Below are positions 52,557-63,426 of a stretch of DNA of 64,000 nucleotides, piece by piece (within the stretch, counting starts at the first letter, position 1; the number at the start of each line of letters is the position of its first letter). The notes under the pieces are model-generated. The model had not been told where the DNA came from. It did no database searches and saw nothing but the letters and a program-made list of their open reading frames with translations. The DNA lies in NCBI RefSeq assembly GCF_013415325.1, contig NZ_JACBYE010000014.1:1-64000 (forward strand). The letters run 5' to 3'. The translations under genes were made by a program, and so were the position numbers. This DNA comes from Sanguibacter inulinus. Its GTDB lineage: Bacteria; Actinomycetota; Actinomycetes; Actinomycetales; Cellulomonadaceae.

Positions 52557-53186
52557 ATGCCCCCGACAGACGACGCGACGCCTCACACCCGCGAGCCGTC
52601 CCCGGCCCCGCGACACCCAGACCGTGCTGGCACCGACGTCCGGGCTGACCTAGTCCCGGGGGACCCCGTCCCGGTCCGCTGGACCAAGTGGCCCGGGACC
52701 GAGCACTGGGAGCACGAGTGCGTCTGGCTCGGCTCGGACGAGCACGGCGACTGGCTCGGGCAGCGTCCGGGCACGAGATCGTGGCGTCCTGGCCGCAGCT
52801 TCGAGGCCGAGACCGCCACCGTCGTGCTCGTCCCGCCCGGCGGAGACTGGGCTGCGACGTTCTACGCTCCGGGCCACGCCGCCGGCCTGGAGGTCTACAT
52901 CGACCTGGGGCACTCCGTCGGCTGGTCGCCGGACGCTCCGGCGACGGTCGTCGGGATCGACATGGACCTGGACGTCGTCCGCGACCCGGTCCGGGGGACC
53001 TGGGTCGACGACGAGGATGAGCTCGAGGCGCACGCGGCGCTGTGGGGCTATCCGCCCGAGGTCGTCACGCATCTCGAGGCCGTCGCGAGCACGCTGCGAG
53101 ACGAGGTGGAAGAGCACTCCGCTCCCTTCGACGACGCGACCCCGACCCGGTGGTTGACCCTCCTCGGGCGCACGGCGACCGCCTGA
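52557..53186 (+). CDS. DUF402 domain protein
   Basis: This 209-residue protein matches the DUF402 (FomD-like nucleotide phosphatase) fold. PVRWTKWPGTEHWEHECVWLGSDEHGDWLGQ leads into FYAPGHAAGLEVYIDLGHSV, IDMDLDVVRDPVRGTWVDDEDELEAHAALWGYPPEVV. The Asp-x-Asp-x-Asp and DDEDELE groups are the metal-binding acidic residues of FomD/ntdP-type diphosphatases. Family members hydrolyse nucleoside di- or triphosphates. The ATG at 52557 follows a -10 hexamer. The protein converges with sufT across a strong shared terminator. Confidence 0.8.
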   Translation: MPPTDDATPHTREPSPAPRHPDRAGTDVRADLVPGDPVPVRWTKWPGTEHWEHECVWLGSDEHGDWLGQRPGTRSWRPGRSFEAETATVVLVPPGGDWAATFYAPGHAAGLEVYIDLGHSVGWSPDAPATVVGIDMDLDVVRDPVRGTWVDDEDELEAHAALWGYPPEVVTHLEAVASTLRDEVEEHSAPFDDATPTRWLTLLGRTATA

Positions 53187-53286
53187 CCGCAGGCCGCCCT
53201 CAGCCCGCCGGTCCGCCAGACCGGCGCTCTGCCAGGCCGCCGGACCGCCGCTCGCCCAGCCCGCCAAGACCCGCGCCCGCGCGAAC

Positions 53287-53320
53287 GAAGGCCCGGCACC
53301 CTGATGGGTACCGGGCCTTC
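53287..53320. terminator. bidirectional terminator between DUF402 gene and sufT
   Basis: GAAGGCCCGG (53287-53296) and CCGGGCCTTC (53311-53320) pair perfectly, with ACC/GGT pairing inside, between the convergent DUF402 gene and the end of the suf operon. The stem is flanked by AAGG/CCTT, giving short A and T ends on each strand. Confidence 0.8.
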
Positions 53321-53356
53321 AGAGTCAGGCTGCAGGCCGCAGCCGCGTCGCTCGGC

Positions 53357-53722
53357 TCAGACGTTGAAGCCGAGGGCGCGAAGCTGGTCCTTGCCGTCCT
53401 GGGTGATCTTCTCGGGGCCCCACGGCGGCATCCAGACCCAGTTGATCCGGAAGCCGTCGACGAGGCCCTCGAGGGCCTGGCCGGCCTGGTCCTCGATGAC
53501 GTCGGTCAGGGGGCAAGCCGCTGACGTGAGCGTCATGTCGATGACGGCGTGGTGGTTCTGGTCCAGGGCGATGCCGTAGATCAGGCCGAGGTCGACGACG
53601 TTGATGCCGAGCTCGGGGTCGATGACGTCCCGGAGCCCCTCTTCGACGTCGGCGACGTTGACCGGGGCCCCGGCCGTGGCCGGTGCACCCTGCGGGGTGT
53701 CGTTCGCGGTGTCGCTGCTCAT
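53357..53722 (-). CDS. sufT: SufT/DUF59 iron-sulfur assembly factor
   Basis: This 121-residue MIP18-like protein helps mature iron-sulfur proteins. DVEEGLRDVIDPELGINVVDLGLIYGI is the DUF59 signature, TLTSAACPLTDVIEDQ carries the conserved cysteine, and WVWMPPWGPEKITQDGKDQL is the typical C-terminal motif. An alanine-rich tail of about 20 residues comes first. It is the last gene of the suf operon, 54 bp after sufU, as in M. tuberculosis (Rv1466). Confidence 0.95.
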   Translation of the reverse strand: MSSDTANDTPQGAPATAGAPVNVADVEEGLRDVIDPELGINVVDLGLIYGIALDQNHHAVIDMTLTSAACPLTDVIEDQAGQALEGLVDGFRINWVWMPPWGPEKITQDGKDQLRALGFNV

Positions 53723-53776
53723 GTCAGCTGCTCTCCTCGGAAGGTGGGTACGGGTGGGTCGTGCAGACGTTCGTGG

Positions 53777-54301
53777 TCACACGTGCTCGTGCTCGTGGGT
53801 GGTCGACGCTGTGGCGGTCTGTGCATCCTCGAGCACGCCCGAGGTCGCCAGGGTGTCGCGCAGCGCGGACCAGCCGAGCAGGGCGCACTTGATGCGGGCC
53901 GGGAACTGCGAGACGCCCGTGAAGGCTGCTGCGTCGCCGAGCTCGTCCTCGCGGGCCTCGTCGAGGCCCTTGCCGCGCGAGCCCATGAGGTCGCGGAACA
54001 CCGACCCGAGGTGCTCGGTGGTCGCGACGTCCTGGCCGGTGACGAGGTCGGTCAGCACCGACAGCGAGGCCTGCGAGATGCTGCAGCCCTGGCCCTCCCA
54101 GCTGATCGACTCGACGACCCTGCGGCCGTCCTCGGTCTCGGTGAACTGGGCACGCAGAGTGACCTCGTCACCGCAGGTCGGGTTCACCTGGTGCGACTCG
54201 CTCGCGAAGGCAGCGGTGAGGTCGACCAGACCCCGGCCGTGTGGCTTCTTCGAGTGGTCGAGGATCACCTGCTGGTACAGCTGCTCCATGGGGCTGCTCA
54301 T
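53777..54301 (-). CDS. sufU: SufU iron-sulfur/zinc-dependent sulfurtransferase
   Basis: This 174-residue protein receives sulfur from SufS and passes it on. MEQLYQQVILDHSKKPHGRG is the typical start, and the three zinc-binding cysteines are in NPTCGDEV, GQGCSISQAS and RIKCALLGW. The HVNPTCGD-type motif and a region around MGSRGKGL place it with Gram-positive SufU rather than IscU. The tail after the domain is His/Glu-rich. The ATG at 54301 is 14 bp after sufS; an internal ATG at 54289 is an alternative. Confidence 0.95.
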   Translation of the reverse strand: MSSPMEQLYQQVILDHSKKPHGRGLVDLTAAFASESHQVNPTCGDEVTLRAQFTETEDGRRVVESISWEGQGCSISQASLSVLTDLVTGQDVATTEHLGSVFRDLMGSRGKGLDEAREDELGDAAAFTGVSQFPARIKCALLGWSALRDTLATSGVLEDAQTATASTTHEHEHV

Positions 54302-54314
54302 GACACACGTCCTC

Positions 54315-55715
<1,401 letters not shown>

Positions 55716-55726
55716 TCAGAGGAGGG

Positions 55727-56488
55727 TCAGGCCGTCGCGCTCGTGAGGAAGCGGTCGTAGCCCTCGTTCTCGAGGCGGTCGGCGAGCTCGGGGCCGCCCT
55801 CTTCGGCGATGCGTCCGTCGACGAACACGTGGACGAAGTCCGGCGTGATGTAGCGCAGGATGCGGGTGTAGTGCGTGATGAGCAGGAACCCGGTGTCGGT
55901 GTTCCCCTTCACGCGGTTGACACCCTCGGAGACGATGCGCAGCGCGTCGACGTCGAGGCCGGAGTCGGTCTCGTCGAGGATCGCGAACTTCGGCTTGAGG
56001 AGCTCCATCTGCAGGATCTCGTGGCGCTTCTTCTCACCGCCGGAGAAGCCCTCGTTGACGTTGCGCTCGGCGAAGGCGGGGTCCATGCGCAGGGCCTCCA
56101 TCGCACCCTTGACGTCCTTGATCCACGTGCGGAGCGCGGGCGCCTCGCCGTCGATCGCGGTCTTCGCGGTCCGCAGGAAGTTCGACACCGAGACACCGGG
56201 GACCTCGACGGGGTACTGCATGGCCAGGAAGAGGCCGGCACGGGCGCGCTCGTCGACGCTCATCGCGAGGACGTCGTGGCCGTCGAGCGAGACGGAACCG
56301 GAGGTCACCTGGTACTTGGGGTGGCCCGCGAGGGAGTAGGCGAGGGTCGACTTGCCGGAGCCGTTGGGGCCCATGATGGCGTGCGTCTTGCCGGAGTCGA
56401 TCGTGAGGTCGACACCGCGCAGGATCGGCTTGGGGCCTTCCTTGGTCTCGACGCTGACGTGCAGGTCCTTGATCTCGAGCGTTGACAT
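55727..56488 (-). CDS. sufC: SUF system ATPase SufC
   Basis: This 253-residue ABC-type ATPase drives the SufBCD scaffold. Walker A is GPNGSGKSTLAYSLAG, the signature FSGGEKKRHEILQM (typical of SufC), and Walker B is FAILDETDSGLDVDALRIV. GHPKYQVTSGSVSLDG and the C-terminal ILRYITPDFVHVFVDGRI are diagnostic. The ATG at 56488 lies 12 bp after the Rieske gene. Confidence 0.97.
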   Translation of the reverse strand: MSTLEIKDLHVSVETKEGPKPILRGVDLTIDSGKTHAIMGPNGSGKSTLAYSLAGHPKYQVTSGSVSLDGHDVLAMSVDERARAGLFLAMQYPVEVPGVSVSNFLRTAKTAIDGEAPALRTWIKDVKGAMEALRMDPAFAERNVNEGFSGGEKKRHEILQMELLKPKFAILDETDSGLDVDALRIVSEGVNRVKGNTDTGFLLITHYTRILRYITPDFVHVFVDGRIAEEGGPELADRLENEGYDRFLTSATA

Positions 56489-56500
56489 GTTCGGGTTCTC

Positions 56501-56842
56501 CTAGGAAAAGGTCAGGGGTGCGTCGACGTCGACGAGCACACGCTCGCCGTCGATCGTCACGGGGTACACGGGCACGGGGCGGGTGGCGGGCAGCGCGGTC
56601 GGAGCACCGGTCCGCAGGTCGAAGGTCGACCCGTGGAGCCAGCACTCGATGAGGCAGCCCTCGACCTCGCCGTCGGACAGCGACACAGCTCCGTGGGAGC
56701 AGATGTCCGAGATGGCGTGGAGCTCTCCGTCAGAGTCGCGGACGATCGCGACGTCGACGGTGCCGGACGCCCCCTCGAGCTCGACCTTGAGGGCCGACTC
56801 GGGGGGCACGTCCTGGCTCAGGCAGGCGAGCTGGGCGCTCAT
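56501..56842 (-). CDS. Rieske-type ferredoxin in the suf operon
   Basis: This 113-residue protein binds a 2Fe-2S Rieske cluster through Cys-x-His in ISDICSHGAVSL and Cys-x2-His in IECWLHGSTFDL, with the FDLRTGAP follow-on of non-heme dioxygenase ferredoxins. Its ATG overlaps the sufD stop by 4 bp. Actinobacterial suf operons often carry such a gene between sufD and sufC. It may supply electrons during cluster assembly or act as a cluster sensor; that role is inferred from position. Confidence 0.93.
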   Translation of the reverse strand: MSAQLACLSQDVPPESALKVELEGASGTVDVAIVRDSDGELHAISDICSHGAVSLSDGEVEGCLIECWLHGSTFDLRTGAPTALPATRPVPVYPVTIDGERVLVDVDAPLTFS

Positions 56843-58095
56843 GCGCCCACCGTCGGCTGTCCGCCCTCGATCACGCTCATCGACTTCGACAGCTCGGCCT
56901 CGATCGAGTCGAGCAGACGCTGCTCGACCGACTCGACACCGATCGCCTGGATGAGCTCGGCGAAGAAGCCGCGCACCACGAGACGACGCGCGTCGGCCTC
57001 GGGGATGCCACGAGCCTGCAGGTAGAACAGCTGCTCGTCGTCGAAGCGGCCCGTGGCGCTCGCGTGGCCGGCACCCTCGATGAGACCTGTCTCGATCTCG
57101 AGGTTGGGGACCGAGTCGGCGCGTGCACCGTCGGAGAGCACGAGGTTGCGGTTGAGCTCGTAGGTGTCGGTGCCCTCGGCCTCGGCACGGATGAGCACGT
57201 CGCCCACCCACACCGTGTGGGCACCGGCGCCCTGCAGCGCACCCTTGTAGGTGACCCGCGACTTGCAGCTCGGGACCGCGTGGTCCACGAACAGGCGGTG
57301 CTCCTGGTGCTGGTCGGCGTCGGCGAAGTACAGGCCGACCATCTCGACCTCGCCGCCCTCGGCCGTGAACTCGGCGTCGGGGGTGACCCTGACGACGTCG
57401 CCGCCGAAGGTCACGACGATGTGCTTGACCTTGGCGTCGCGGCCCAGACGGATGCGGTGCGACGACGCGTGCACAGCGCCCTCGGACCAGTCCTGGACGC
57501 TCACGAGCGTGAGGTGCGCGCCGTCGTCGACGACGACCTCGACGGTCTCGGTCAGCGTCGCGCGGCCGATGTGGTCGAGGACGACCACGGACTCGCTGAG
57601 CGCTCCGGCGTGCACGAGCAGGTGGCTCGCGCTCGGGGTGTCGTCGATGCCCTCGACGCGGATCGAGGTGACCTCGGAGACGACGGCCTGTGCCGGGATC
57701 GACACGACCGTGGCCTCCTCGACCGAGGCCCAGGCGGTGACCGCGGTGCGGTCGCCCGGGACCCCGGCACGGCCGAGACGCTCGTCGTCACGCGGGACGA
57801 TCTGCACCTCGACCTCGGGGGCCTCGACGACGGTCGTGCGGACGCCGCGCGAGCTCAGGCCGGTCTCGAACAGGGGCGCGAGACGGGAGACCGGCGAGAA
57901 GCGCCACTCCTCCTCGCGGCCCGTCGGGACCGTGATGACCTCGGGGTCGAAGGACGTCACGCGCTCGGCGCGCGAGCCCTGCGGTGTGCCGCCGACCCCG
58001 TGCGTGTGCGCGCCCTCGACGGCGGCACGGCTGTGGTCCGTGCTCAGGCCGGCGACCGTGGCGTCGGGGGTGGTGGACTCTGTCTGGGTGGTCAT
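56839..58095 (-). CDS. sufD: Fe-S cluster assembly protein SufD
   Basis: This 418-residue scaffold partner of SufB folds as a right-handed beta helix. After a divergent N-terminal half come SSHRIRLGRDAKVKHIVVTFGGDVVRV and GRFDDEQLFYLQARGIPEADARRLVVRGFFAELI, in which the last part matches SufB/SufD C-termini. SufD lacks the SufB catalytic cysteine region, as expected. Its first base overlaps the last base of the sufB stop, and its own stop overlaps the ferredoxin start. Confidence 0.95.
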   Translation of the reverse strand: MTTQTESTTPDATVAGLSTDHSRAAVEGAHTHGVGGTPQGSRAERVTSFDPEVITVPTGREEEWRFSPVSRLAPLFETGLSSRGVRTTVVEAPEVEVQIVPRDDERLGRAGVPGDRTAVTAWASVEEATVVSIPAQAVVSEVTSIRVEGIDDTPSASHLLVHAGALSESVVVLDHIGRATLTETVEVVVDDGAHLTLVSVQDWSEGAVHASSHRIRLGRDAKVKHIVVTFGGDVVRVTPDAEFTAEGGEVEMVGLYFADADQHQEHRLFVDHAVPSCKSRVTYKGALQGAGAHTVWVGDVLIRAEAEGTDTYELNRNLVLSDGARADSVPNLEIETGLIEGAGHASATGRFDDEQLFYLQARGIPEADARRLVVRGFFAELIQAIGVESVEQRLLDSIEAELSKSMSVIEGGQPTVGA

Positions 58096-59543
58096 CAGCC
58101 GACGGACCCTTCCATCTGCAGCTCGATGAGGCGGTTGAGCTCGAGGGCGTACTCCATGGGGAGCTCGCGCGCGATGGGCTCGACGAACCCGCGCACGATC
58201 ATCGCCATGGCCTCGGTCTCGGCCATGCCTCGGGACATGAGGTAGAACAGCTGGTCCTCGCTCACCCGCGAGACCGTGGCCTCATGACCCATCGACACGT
58301 CGTCCTCGCGGACGTCGACGTAGGGGTAGGTGTCAGAGCGGGAGATCTGGTCGACGAGCAGCGCGTCGCACAGGACCGTCGAGGCCGAGTGCTCGGCACC
58401 CTCGAGGACCTGGACCAGACCGCGGTACGAGGTCCGGCCGCCACCGCGGGCGACAGACTTCGAGACGATCGAGGAGGAGGTGTGGGGGGCGGCGTGCACC
58501 ATCTTGGCGCCGGCGTCCTGGTGCTGACCCTCACCCGCGAAGGCGATGGACAGCGTCTCGCCACGGGCGTGCTCGCCCATGAGGTAGATGGCCGGGTACT
58601 TCATGGTCACCTTGGAGCCGATGTTGCCGTCGACCCACTCCATGGTCGCGCCCTCGGCGGCCGTGGCGCGCTTGGTCACGAGGTTGTACACGTTGTTCGA
58701 CCAGTTCTGGATGGTCGTGTAGCGCACGCGGGCGTTCTTCTTGACGATGATCTCGACCACGGCCGAGTGCAGCGAGTCCGACTTGTAGATCGGCGCCGTG
58801 CAGCCCTCGACGTAGTGCACGTAGGAGCCCTCGTCGGCGATGATCAGCGTCCGCTCGAACTGACCCATGTTCTCGGTGTTGATGCGGAAGTACGCCTGGA
58901 GCGGGATCTCGACGTGGACGCCCGGGGGGACGTAGACGAAGGAGCCGCCGGACCAGACCGCGGTGTTGAGCGCGGCGAACTTGTTGTCGCCCGCGGGGAT
59001 GACCGAGCCGAAGTACTGCTCGAAGATCTCCGGGTGCTCGCGCAGACCGGTGTCGGTGTCGAGGAAGATGACGCCCTGCTCCTCCAGGTCCTCGCGGATC
59101 TGGTGGTAGACGACCTCGGACTCGTACTGGGCCGCGACACCGGAGACGAGGCGCTGCTTCTCAGCCTCGGGGATGCCGAGCTTGTCGTACGTCGCCTTGA
59201 TGTCGGCCGGCAGGTCTTCCCAGCTGGTGGCCTGCTTCTCGGTCGAGCGGACGAAGTACTTGATGTTGTCGAAGTCGATGCCCGACAGGTCGGAACCCCA
59301 GTTCGGCATGGGCTTCTTCTCGAAGAGCTTGAGCGACTTGAGACGGAGCTTGAGCATCCACTCGGGCTCGTTCTTCAGCGCGGAGATGTTGCGGACGACG
59401 TCTTCGTCCACGCCGCGGCGGGCGAGTGCGCCGGCGGCGTCGGAGTCGTGCCAGCCGTAGCCGTACGACCCGATCGAGGCGATGATCTCCTCGTCGCTCT
59501 GCGTCTGCGGAGCGTTCGCGGTGTCTTGCGTGGGGGCGCTCAT
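58095..59543 (-). CDS. sufB: Fe-S cluster assembly protein SufB
   Basis: This 482-residue scaffold protein builds nascent Fe-S clusters with SufC and Suf[69 protein letters not shown] and [17 protein letters not shown] (conserved Cys) are classic SufB segments. The C-terminus [24 protein letters not shown] is shared with SufD. There is no intein, unlike many mycobacterial SufB genes. The ATG at 59543 follows GGAAGGAAC and overlaps the sufR stop by 4 bp. Confidence 0.97.
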   Translation of the reverse strand: MSAPTQDTANAPQTQSDEEIIASIGSYGYGWHDSDAAGALARRGVDEDVVRNISALKNEPEWMLKLRLKSLKLFEKKPMPNWGSDLSGIDFDNIKYFVRSTEKQATSWEDLPADIKATYDKLGIPEAEKQRLVSGVAAQYESEVVYHQIREDLEEQGVIFLDTDTGLREHPEIFEQYFGSVIPAGDNKFAALNTAVWSGGSFVYVPPGVHVEIPLQAYFRINTENMGQFERTLIIADEGSYVHYVEGCTAPIYKSDSLHSAVVEIIVKKNARVRYTTIQNWSNNVYNLVTKRATAAEGATMEWVDGNIGSKVTMKYPAIYLMGEHARGETLSIAFAGEGQHQDAGAKMVHAAPHTSSSIVSKSVARGGGRTSYRGLVQVLEGAEHSASTVLCDALLVDQISRSDTYPYVDVREDDVSMGHEATVSRVSEDQLFYLMSRGMAETEAMAMIVRGFVEPIARELPMEYALELNRLIELQMEGSVG

Positions 59544-60391
59544 CTTGTTCCTTCCATGGGCCGTCGGATCACGGTGGGTTCGGGGGTGTCGGAGAAGTCT
59601 TCGGTGCCGGCTGGGCCAGCAGCGTCGGTGCCCGTGCGGCCCGGTGGTTCGGGGACCCCGGGCCGGGCGGATCTCGTCCGCGGCATCGGCACGTGCACGG
59701 GCACGTTGGTCGTGCAGACGTGACCGCCGTTGGCGAGGGTCACGAGGCGCTGGGTGTGCGAGCCCAGGAGGCGCGAGAAGACCTGCGCCTCGGCGTCGCA
59801 CAGCTGGGGGAACTGGGCCGCGACGTGCGCGACAGGGCAGTGCCCCTGGCAGAGCTGGACCGTCGAGGTGCCCTCGACGGGGCGGACCGACGCTGCGAAG
59901 CCGTCGGCCGAGAGCGCGTCCGCGAGCTGGCGGACCCGGCCGTCGACGTCGTCGGCCGTCACGACAGCGGAGTAGCGCTCCTCGAGCTCGAGCATCCGGG
60001 CCTGGGCGAACTCCTCGACAGCGCCGTCCCCGGCGATCTCTGCGAGGAACCGCAGGGCCTGGCTCGCGATGTCGGGGTACTCCCCCGAGATCTCGGCGTG
60101 GGCGCGGTCGGTCGCGACGTAGGAACGCGCGGGGCGTCCACGCCCACCTGTCGGACGACCGACGTGGACCGCGACCAGGCCGTCGTCCTCGAGGCAGCCC
60201 AGGTGGCGGCGGATGCCGGCTGCGCTGAGGTCGAGCATGCGGGCGAGGGCTGCGGCGGTCACCGGCCCGTCGGAGAGGACGTGCTGGAGGACCCGGGCCC
60301 GGGTGGTCGACTCGTGGTCGACACCCTCGGCGGGACGGGGCGCGGCGAGACGGGCGGACGTGGCGTGCGGCGCGCGGGGCGTGATGGTCAT
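59540..60391 (-). CDS. sufR: SufR-like iron-sulfur transcriptional regulator
   Basis: This 283-residue regulator has an N-terminal winged helix ([45 protein letters not shown]) and a C-terminal region with [18 protein letters not shown], the cysteine cluster that holds an Fe-S cluster in SufR proteins, followed by a disordered tail. SufR represses suf when clusters are sufficient. The ATG at 60391 has GAGGAGG 6 nt upstream. It is the first gene of the suf operon (sufR-sufB-sufD-Rieske-sufC-sufS-sufU-sufT) and so is autoregulated in all likelihood. Confidence 0.93.
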   Translation of the reverse strand: MTITPRAPHATSARLAAPRPAEGVDHESTTRARVLQHVLSDGPVTAAALARMLDLSAAGIRRHLGCLEDDGLVAVHVGRPTGGRGRPARSYVATDRAHAEISGEYPDIASQALRFLAEIAGDGAVEEFAQARMLELEERYSAVVTADDVDGRVRQLADALSADGFAASVRPVEGTSTVQLCQGHCPVAHVAAQFPQLCDAEAQVFSRLLGSHTQRLVTLANGGHVCTTNVPVHVPMPRTRSARPGVPEPPGRTGTDAAGPAGTEDFSDTPEPTVIRRPMEGTR

Positions 60392-60494
60392 GCTCGTCCT
60401 CCTCGTGCTCTCGTCGGTGCTGGGTCGGCCTGTCGTGACGACTGGTCGTGGTTCCTGCGACGGGTGTCGAGCAGGGGCGCGTCAGCTCGCGCAC

Positions 60495-60520
60495 TTTAGA
60501 CAACATACTTATGGGCTAAA
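60495..60520. promoter_or_regulatory. candidate SufR operator in the suf promoter
   Basis: TTTAG (60495-60499) and CTAAA (60516-60520) form a 16-nt-spaced dyad in an A+T-rich patch, about 105 bp upstream of sufR. A -10-like TAAGTA can be read on the minus strand inside it. The arms are short, so this is a candidate only. Confidence 0.4.
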
Positions 60521-60623
60521 TGCATTCCCGCAAGCAAGGAGAGCCTCACCTGGGCCGATGCAGCCGTGACGGCGAGCACACCTGCACCGCACGCAGACGC
60601 CGGTCGCTGCCACCGGCGCCCAC

Positions 60624-60629
60624 TAGACT
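60624..60629 (+). promoter_or_regulatory. -10 element of a probable leaderless transcript
   Basis: TAGACT lies 8 nt before the GTG at 60638, which decides that start. Confidence 0.45.
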
Positions 60630-60637
60630 CATCGATC

Positions 60638-61552
60638 GTGCCCTCCAACCCCGCAGTCGAGATCACCGGCCTCGTCAAGAGGTACGACGGCCGAGAGATC
60701 GTCCGCAGCCTCGACCTCACCGCCCACCACGGCCAGGTGACCGCCGTGCTCGGTCCCAACGGCGCCGGCAAGACGACGACGATCGAGTGCTGCGAGGGAC
60801 TGCGCCTGCCCGACGCCGGCACCGTGCGCGTCCTCGGCCTCGACCCTGTCGCCGACAGCCACGAGCTGCGGCCCCGGGTGGGGGTCATGCTCCAGGACGG
60901 CGGTCTGCCGACCTCGGTCCGTGCCCTCGAGATGCTCCGGCACGTCTCCGCGATGTACGCCGAGCCCTGGGACGTCGACGACCTCGTCGAACGCCTCGGG
61001 CTGGCCAGCTTCGCCACGACCACCGTGCGACGCCTCTCGGGCGGTCAGCGCCAGCGGCTGGCCCTCGCGGCTGCGCTCGTCGGCCGACCCGAGCTCGTGT
61101 TCCTCGACGAGCCGAGCGCCGGCATGGACCCGCAGAGCCGGCACGCCGTCTGGGAGCTCGTCCGCGCGCTGCGCGACCAGGGCGTGAGCATCGTCCTCAC
61201 CACGCACCTCATGGACGAGGCCGAAGAGCTCGCCGACCGTGTCGTGATCGTGGACCACGGGCAGGTGATCGCCGAGGGTGCCCCCGCCGAGCTCGTCACC
61301 GGTTCCGGCGGCGGTCTCACCTTCGCCACGACGGCCGGGCTCGAGACGCTCTCGCTCGCGAGCGCCCTCGGGGCCGGCGTGCGCGAGACAGCACCCGGCA
61401 GCTACGCGGTCTCCGGCGCGGTCACCCCCGCGACCCTCGTCTCCCTGACCCGTTGGTGCGCCGACAGGTCTCACCTGCTCACCCGCGTCTCGACAGGGCG
61501 CCGCACGCTCGAAGACGTGTTCCTCGACCTCACCGGACGGAGCCTGCGATGA
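60638..61552 (+). CDS. ABC-2 transporter ATP-binding protein
   Basis: This 304-residue ATPase has Walker A GPNGAGKTT, signature LSGGQRQRL, Walker B VFLDEPSAGMDPQ, and the C-terminal TLEDVFLDLTG typical of CcmA/DrrA-type ATPases. The pair with the next permease sits between suf and ctaA in many actinobacteria (as in the Rv1456c-Rv1458c region of M. tuberculosis). The substrate is unknown; the position suggests a link to heme or respiratory assembly. The start is GTG, leaderless. Its stop overlaps the permease ATG by 4 bp. Confidence 0.92.
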   Translation: MPSNPAVEITGLVKRYDGREIVRSLDLTAHHGQVTAVLGPNGAGKTTTIECCEGLRLPDAGTVRVLGLDPVADSHELRPRVGVMLQDGGLPTSVRALEMLRHVSAMYAEPWDVDDLVERLGLASFATTTVRRLSGGQRQRLALAAALVGRPELVFLDEPSAGMDPQSRHAVWELVRALRDQGVSIVLTTHLMDEAEELADRVVIVDHGQVIAEGAPAELVTGSGGGLTFATTAGLETLSLASALGAGVRETAPGSYAVSGAVTPATLVSLTRWCADRSHLLTRVSTGRRTLEDVFLDLTGRSLR

Positions 61553-62349
61553 GCACGACACCCCAGGACGCGGCCGTGCGCCCCGTCCCCGCACCGAGCA
61601 CCGCCGGAGCGGCGTCGGTCGGTCGGCGCCTCGTCGCGCAGTCGACCTTCGAGGCCCGCGCGATCCTGCGCAACGGCGAACAGCTCATGGTGACGATCCT
61701 GCTGCCTGTCATGGCGCTGATCGGCCTCACCCAGACCTCGATCGTCGAGATCGACACCGGCGACGCGTCGCGCATCGACTTCATGACGCCAGGTGTCATC
61801 GCGCTCGCCGTGATGAGCGCCGCCTTCACCTCGCAGTCCATCGCGACCGCCTTCGACCGCCGCAACGGCGTGCTGCGCCTCATGGCCACCACACCGCTCG
61901 GGCGCGGCGGCCTCCTCACCTCGAAGATCGTCGGCGTCCTCGCTGTCGAGGCCGTCCAGATCGCCGTGATCAGCGTGGTCGCGGTGGTGCTGGGCTGGCG
62001 GCCTGACCCTGCTGGCATCCCGCTCGCGCTCGTCGCCGTGCTGCTCGGGACGGCGGCCTTCACCTCGCTCGCGCTGCTGCTCGCCGGGACGCTGCGTGCT
62101 GAGGGGGTGCTCGCGGTCGCCAACATCGTCCTCGTGCTGCTCGTCGTCCTCGGGGCCGTCCTCACCTCGGCCGACCAGCTCCCCGGGACGCTGCGCCACG
62201 TGGCGCTCCTCCTCCCGTCGGGGGCCCTGGGCGAAGCCGTGCGCGGGGCCTTCCTGGACGGCTCGATCCCTGCCTTCTCGATCGTCGTGCTCTTCGGCTG
62301 GACCGCGGCGCTCGGCTGGGGCGCTGGGAAGCTGTTCCGCTGGAGCTGA
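61549..62349 (+). CDS. ABC-2 transporter permease
   Basis: This 266-residue permease has about six membrane segments: a first (EQLMVTILLPVMALIGLTQTSI), a second at FMTPGVIALAVMSAAFTSQSIATAFDRRNGVLRLMATTPLGR, which includes the cytoplasmic coupling motif, and later ANIVLVLLVVLGAVLTSA and LLPSGALGEAVRGAFLDGS. It partners the preceding ATPase through a 4-bp overlap. An export substrate cannot be predicted. Confidence 0.92.
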   Translation: MSTTPQDAAVRPVPAPSTAGAASVGRRLVAQSTFEARAILRNGEQLMVTILLPVMALIGLTQTSIVEIDTGDASRIDFMTPGVIALAVMSAAFTSQSIATAFDRRNGVLRLMATTPLGRGGLLTSKIVGVLAVEAVQIAVISVVAVVLGWRPDPAGIPLALVAVLLGTAAFTSLALLLAGTLRAEGVLAVANIVLVLLVVLGAVLTSADQLPGTLRHVALLLPSGALGEAVRGAFLDGSIPAFSIVVLFGWTAALGWGAGKLFRWS

Positions 62350-62358
62350 GCGACCTCG

Positions 62359-62380
62359 AGCCCGGGCCCGGGCCCGGGCC
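62359..62380. repeat. GGGCCC-repeat tract between ABC permease and ctaA
   Basis: About three and a half alternating CCCGGG units form a self-complementary tract 10 bp after the permease stop. It could act as a terminator stem. Confidence 0.45.
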
Positions 62381-62433
62381 GATCTCACACCTGTGAGGAC
62401 GCCCGGGATTCTGGTGCACGGGCCCGCCACCGC

Positions 62434-62439
62434 TACCTT
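62434..62439 (+). promoter_or_regulatory. -10 element of ctaA, probable leaderless transcript
   Basis: TACCTT lies 6 nt before the ctaA GTG. Confidence 0.45.
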
Positions 62440-62445
62440 TGACTG

Positions 62446-63387
62446 GTGACCACCCAGACCCCGCAGGACGCCCCCACCACCCCCGGGACCGTCGGGCGCT
62501 GGCTCGACTCGGCCCGTCGGTTCACGACCCCGGCCCTCGTCGCCAACCTCGTCGCCCAGATCGTCATCGTCGGGACCGGTGGAGCCGTGCGGCTCACGGG
62601 GTCCGGGCTGGGCTGCTCCACCTGGCCGCTGTGCGAGCCCGGGGAGTTCACGCCGTCCTTCCACGAGGCCACGTCGCTGCACCCCTTCATCGAGTTCGGC
62701 AACAGGACGCTCACCGGCGTGCTCGGGGTCATCGCGATCGTCGTGGCCGTGCTCGTCTGGAGCGCCCGCGACAGGTCGACCTCGTACAGGGTCCTGGGTC
62801 TCGTCCCGCTCTTCGGGGTCGTCTTCCAGGCGGTCCTCGGTGGCATCACTGTGCTGGTGGACCTCCACCCTGCCGTGGTCGGCAGCCACCTGCTCATCTC
62901 GATGGTCCTCATCGCGGCCTCGGCCGTGCTGCTCGACCGCAGCCGAGAGGGCGACGGAGCGCCCGTGCCGCTGGTCTCGGCCAAGACCCGCATCGTCTCG
63001 TGGGTGCTCATGGTCGCGCTCGTCCCGGTGCTGGTGCTCGGTGTGGTGGTCACCGGCGCCGGACCGCACTCGGGCGACTCCGAGGTCGGCTACCGCTTCG
63101 CCGTCGACCCTGCGCACATCACCCAGTTCCACTCGGCGTCGGTCTGGGTGTTCACGGCGCTGCTCGTCACGCTGCTCGTGATGGTCTACCGCACCAGCCC
63201 GCGCGTCGACCGTGCGCGTCAGGCTGTCGTGCTGCTGCTCGTCGTCACGCTCGCACAGGGGCTCATCGGGTACGTCCAGTACTTCACGGGACTTCCCGAG
63301 GTCCTCGTCGCCGCGCACATGATCGGCGCAGCGATGCTCACCGCTGGTGCCGCCCGCGTGCCGCTCGCACTGCGCCGCCGGGCCTGA
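62446..63387 (+). CDS. ctaA: heme A synthase, CtaA/COX15 family
   Basis: This 313-residue protein has eight predicted membrane helices and oxidises heme O to heme A for cytochrome aa3 oxidase. VIVGTGGAVRLTGSGLGCSTWPLC is the classic first motif, with a second Cys; LHPFIEFGNRTLTG, VVGSHLLISM, ITQFHSASVWVF and VAAHMIGAAM place the four heme-binding histidines. The start is GTG with a -10 hexamer 6 nt before it. SURF1 (44 kb) serves the same oxidase. Confidence 0.95.
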   Translation: MTTQTPQDAPTTPGTVGRWLDSARRFTTPALVANLVAQIVIVGTGGAVRLTGSGLGCSTWPLCEPGEFTPSFHEATSLHPFIEFGNRTLTGVLGVIAIVVAVLVWSARDRSTSYRVLGLVPLFGVVFQAVLGGITVLVDLHPAVVGSHLLISMVLIAASAVLLDRSREGDGAPVPLVSAKTRIVSWVLMVALVPVLVLGVVVTGAGPHSGDSEVGYRFAVDPAHITQFHSASVWVFTALLVTLLVMVYRTSPRVDRARQAVVLLLVVTLAQGLIGYVQYFTGLPEVLVAAHMIGAAMLTAGAARVPLALRRRA

Positions 63388-63426
63388 CACCTACGTCACG
63401 GTCCGGCGAAAGCCTGAGCCCGCGGG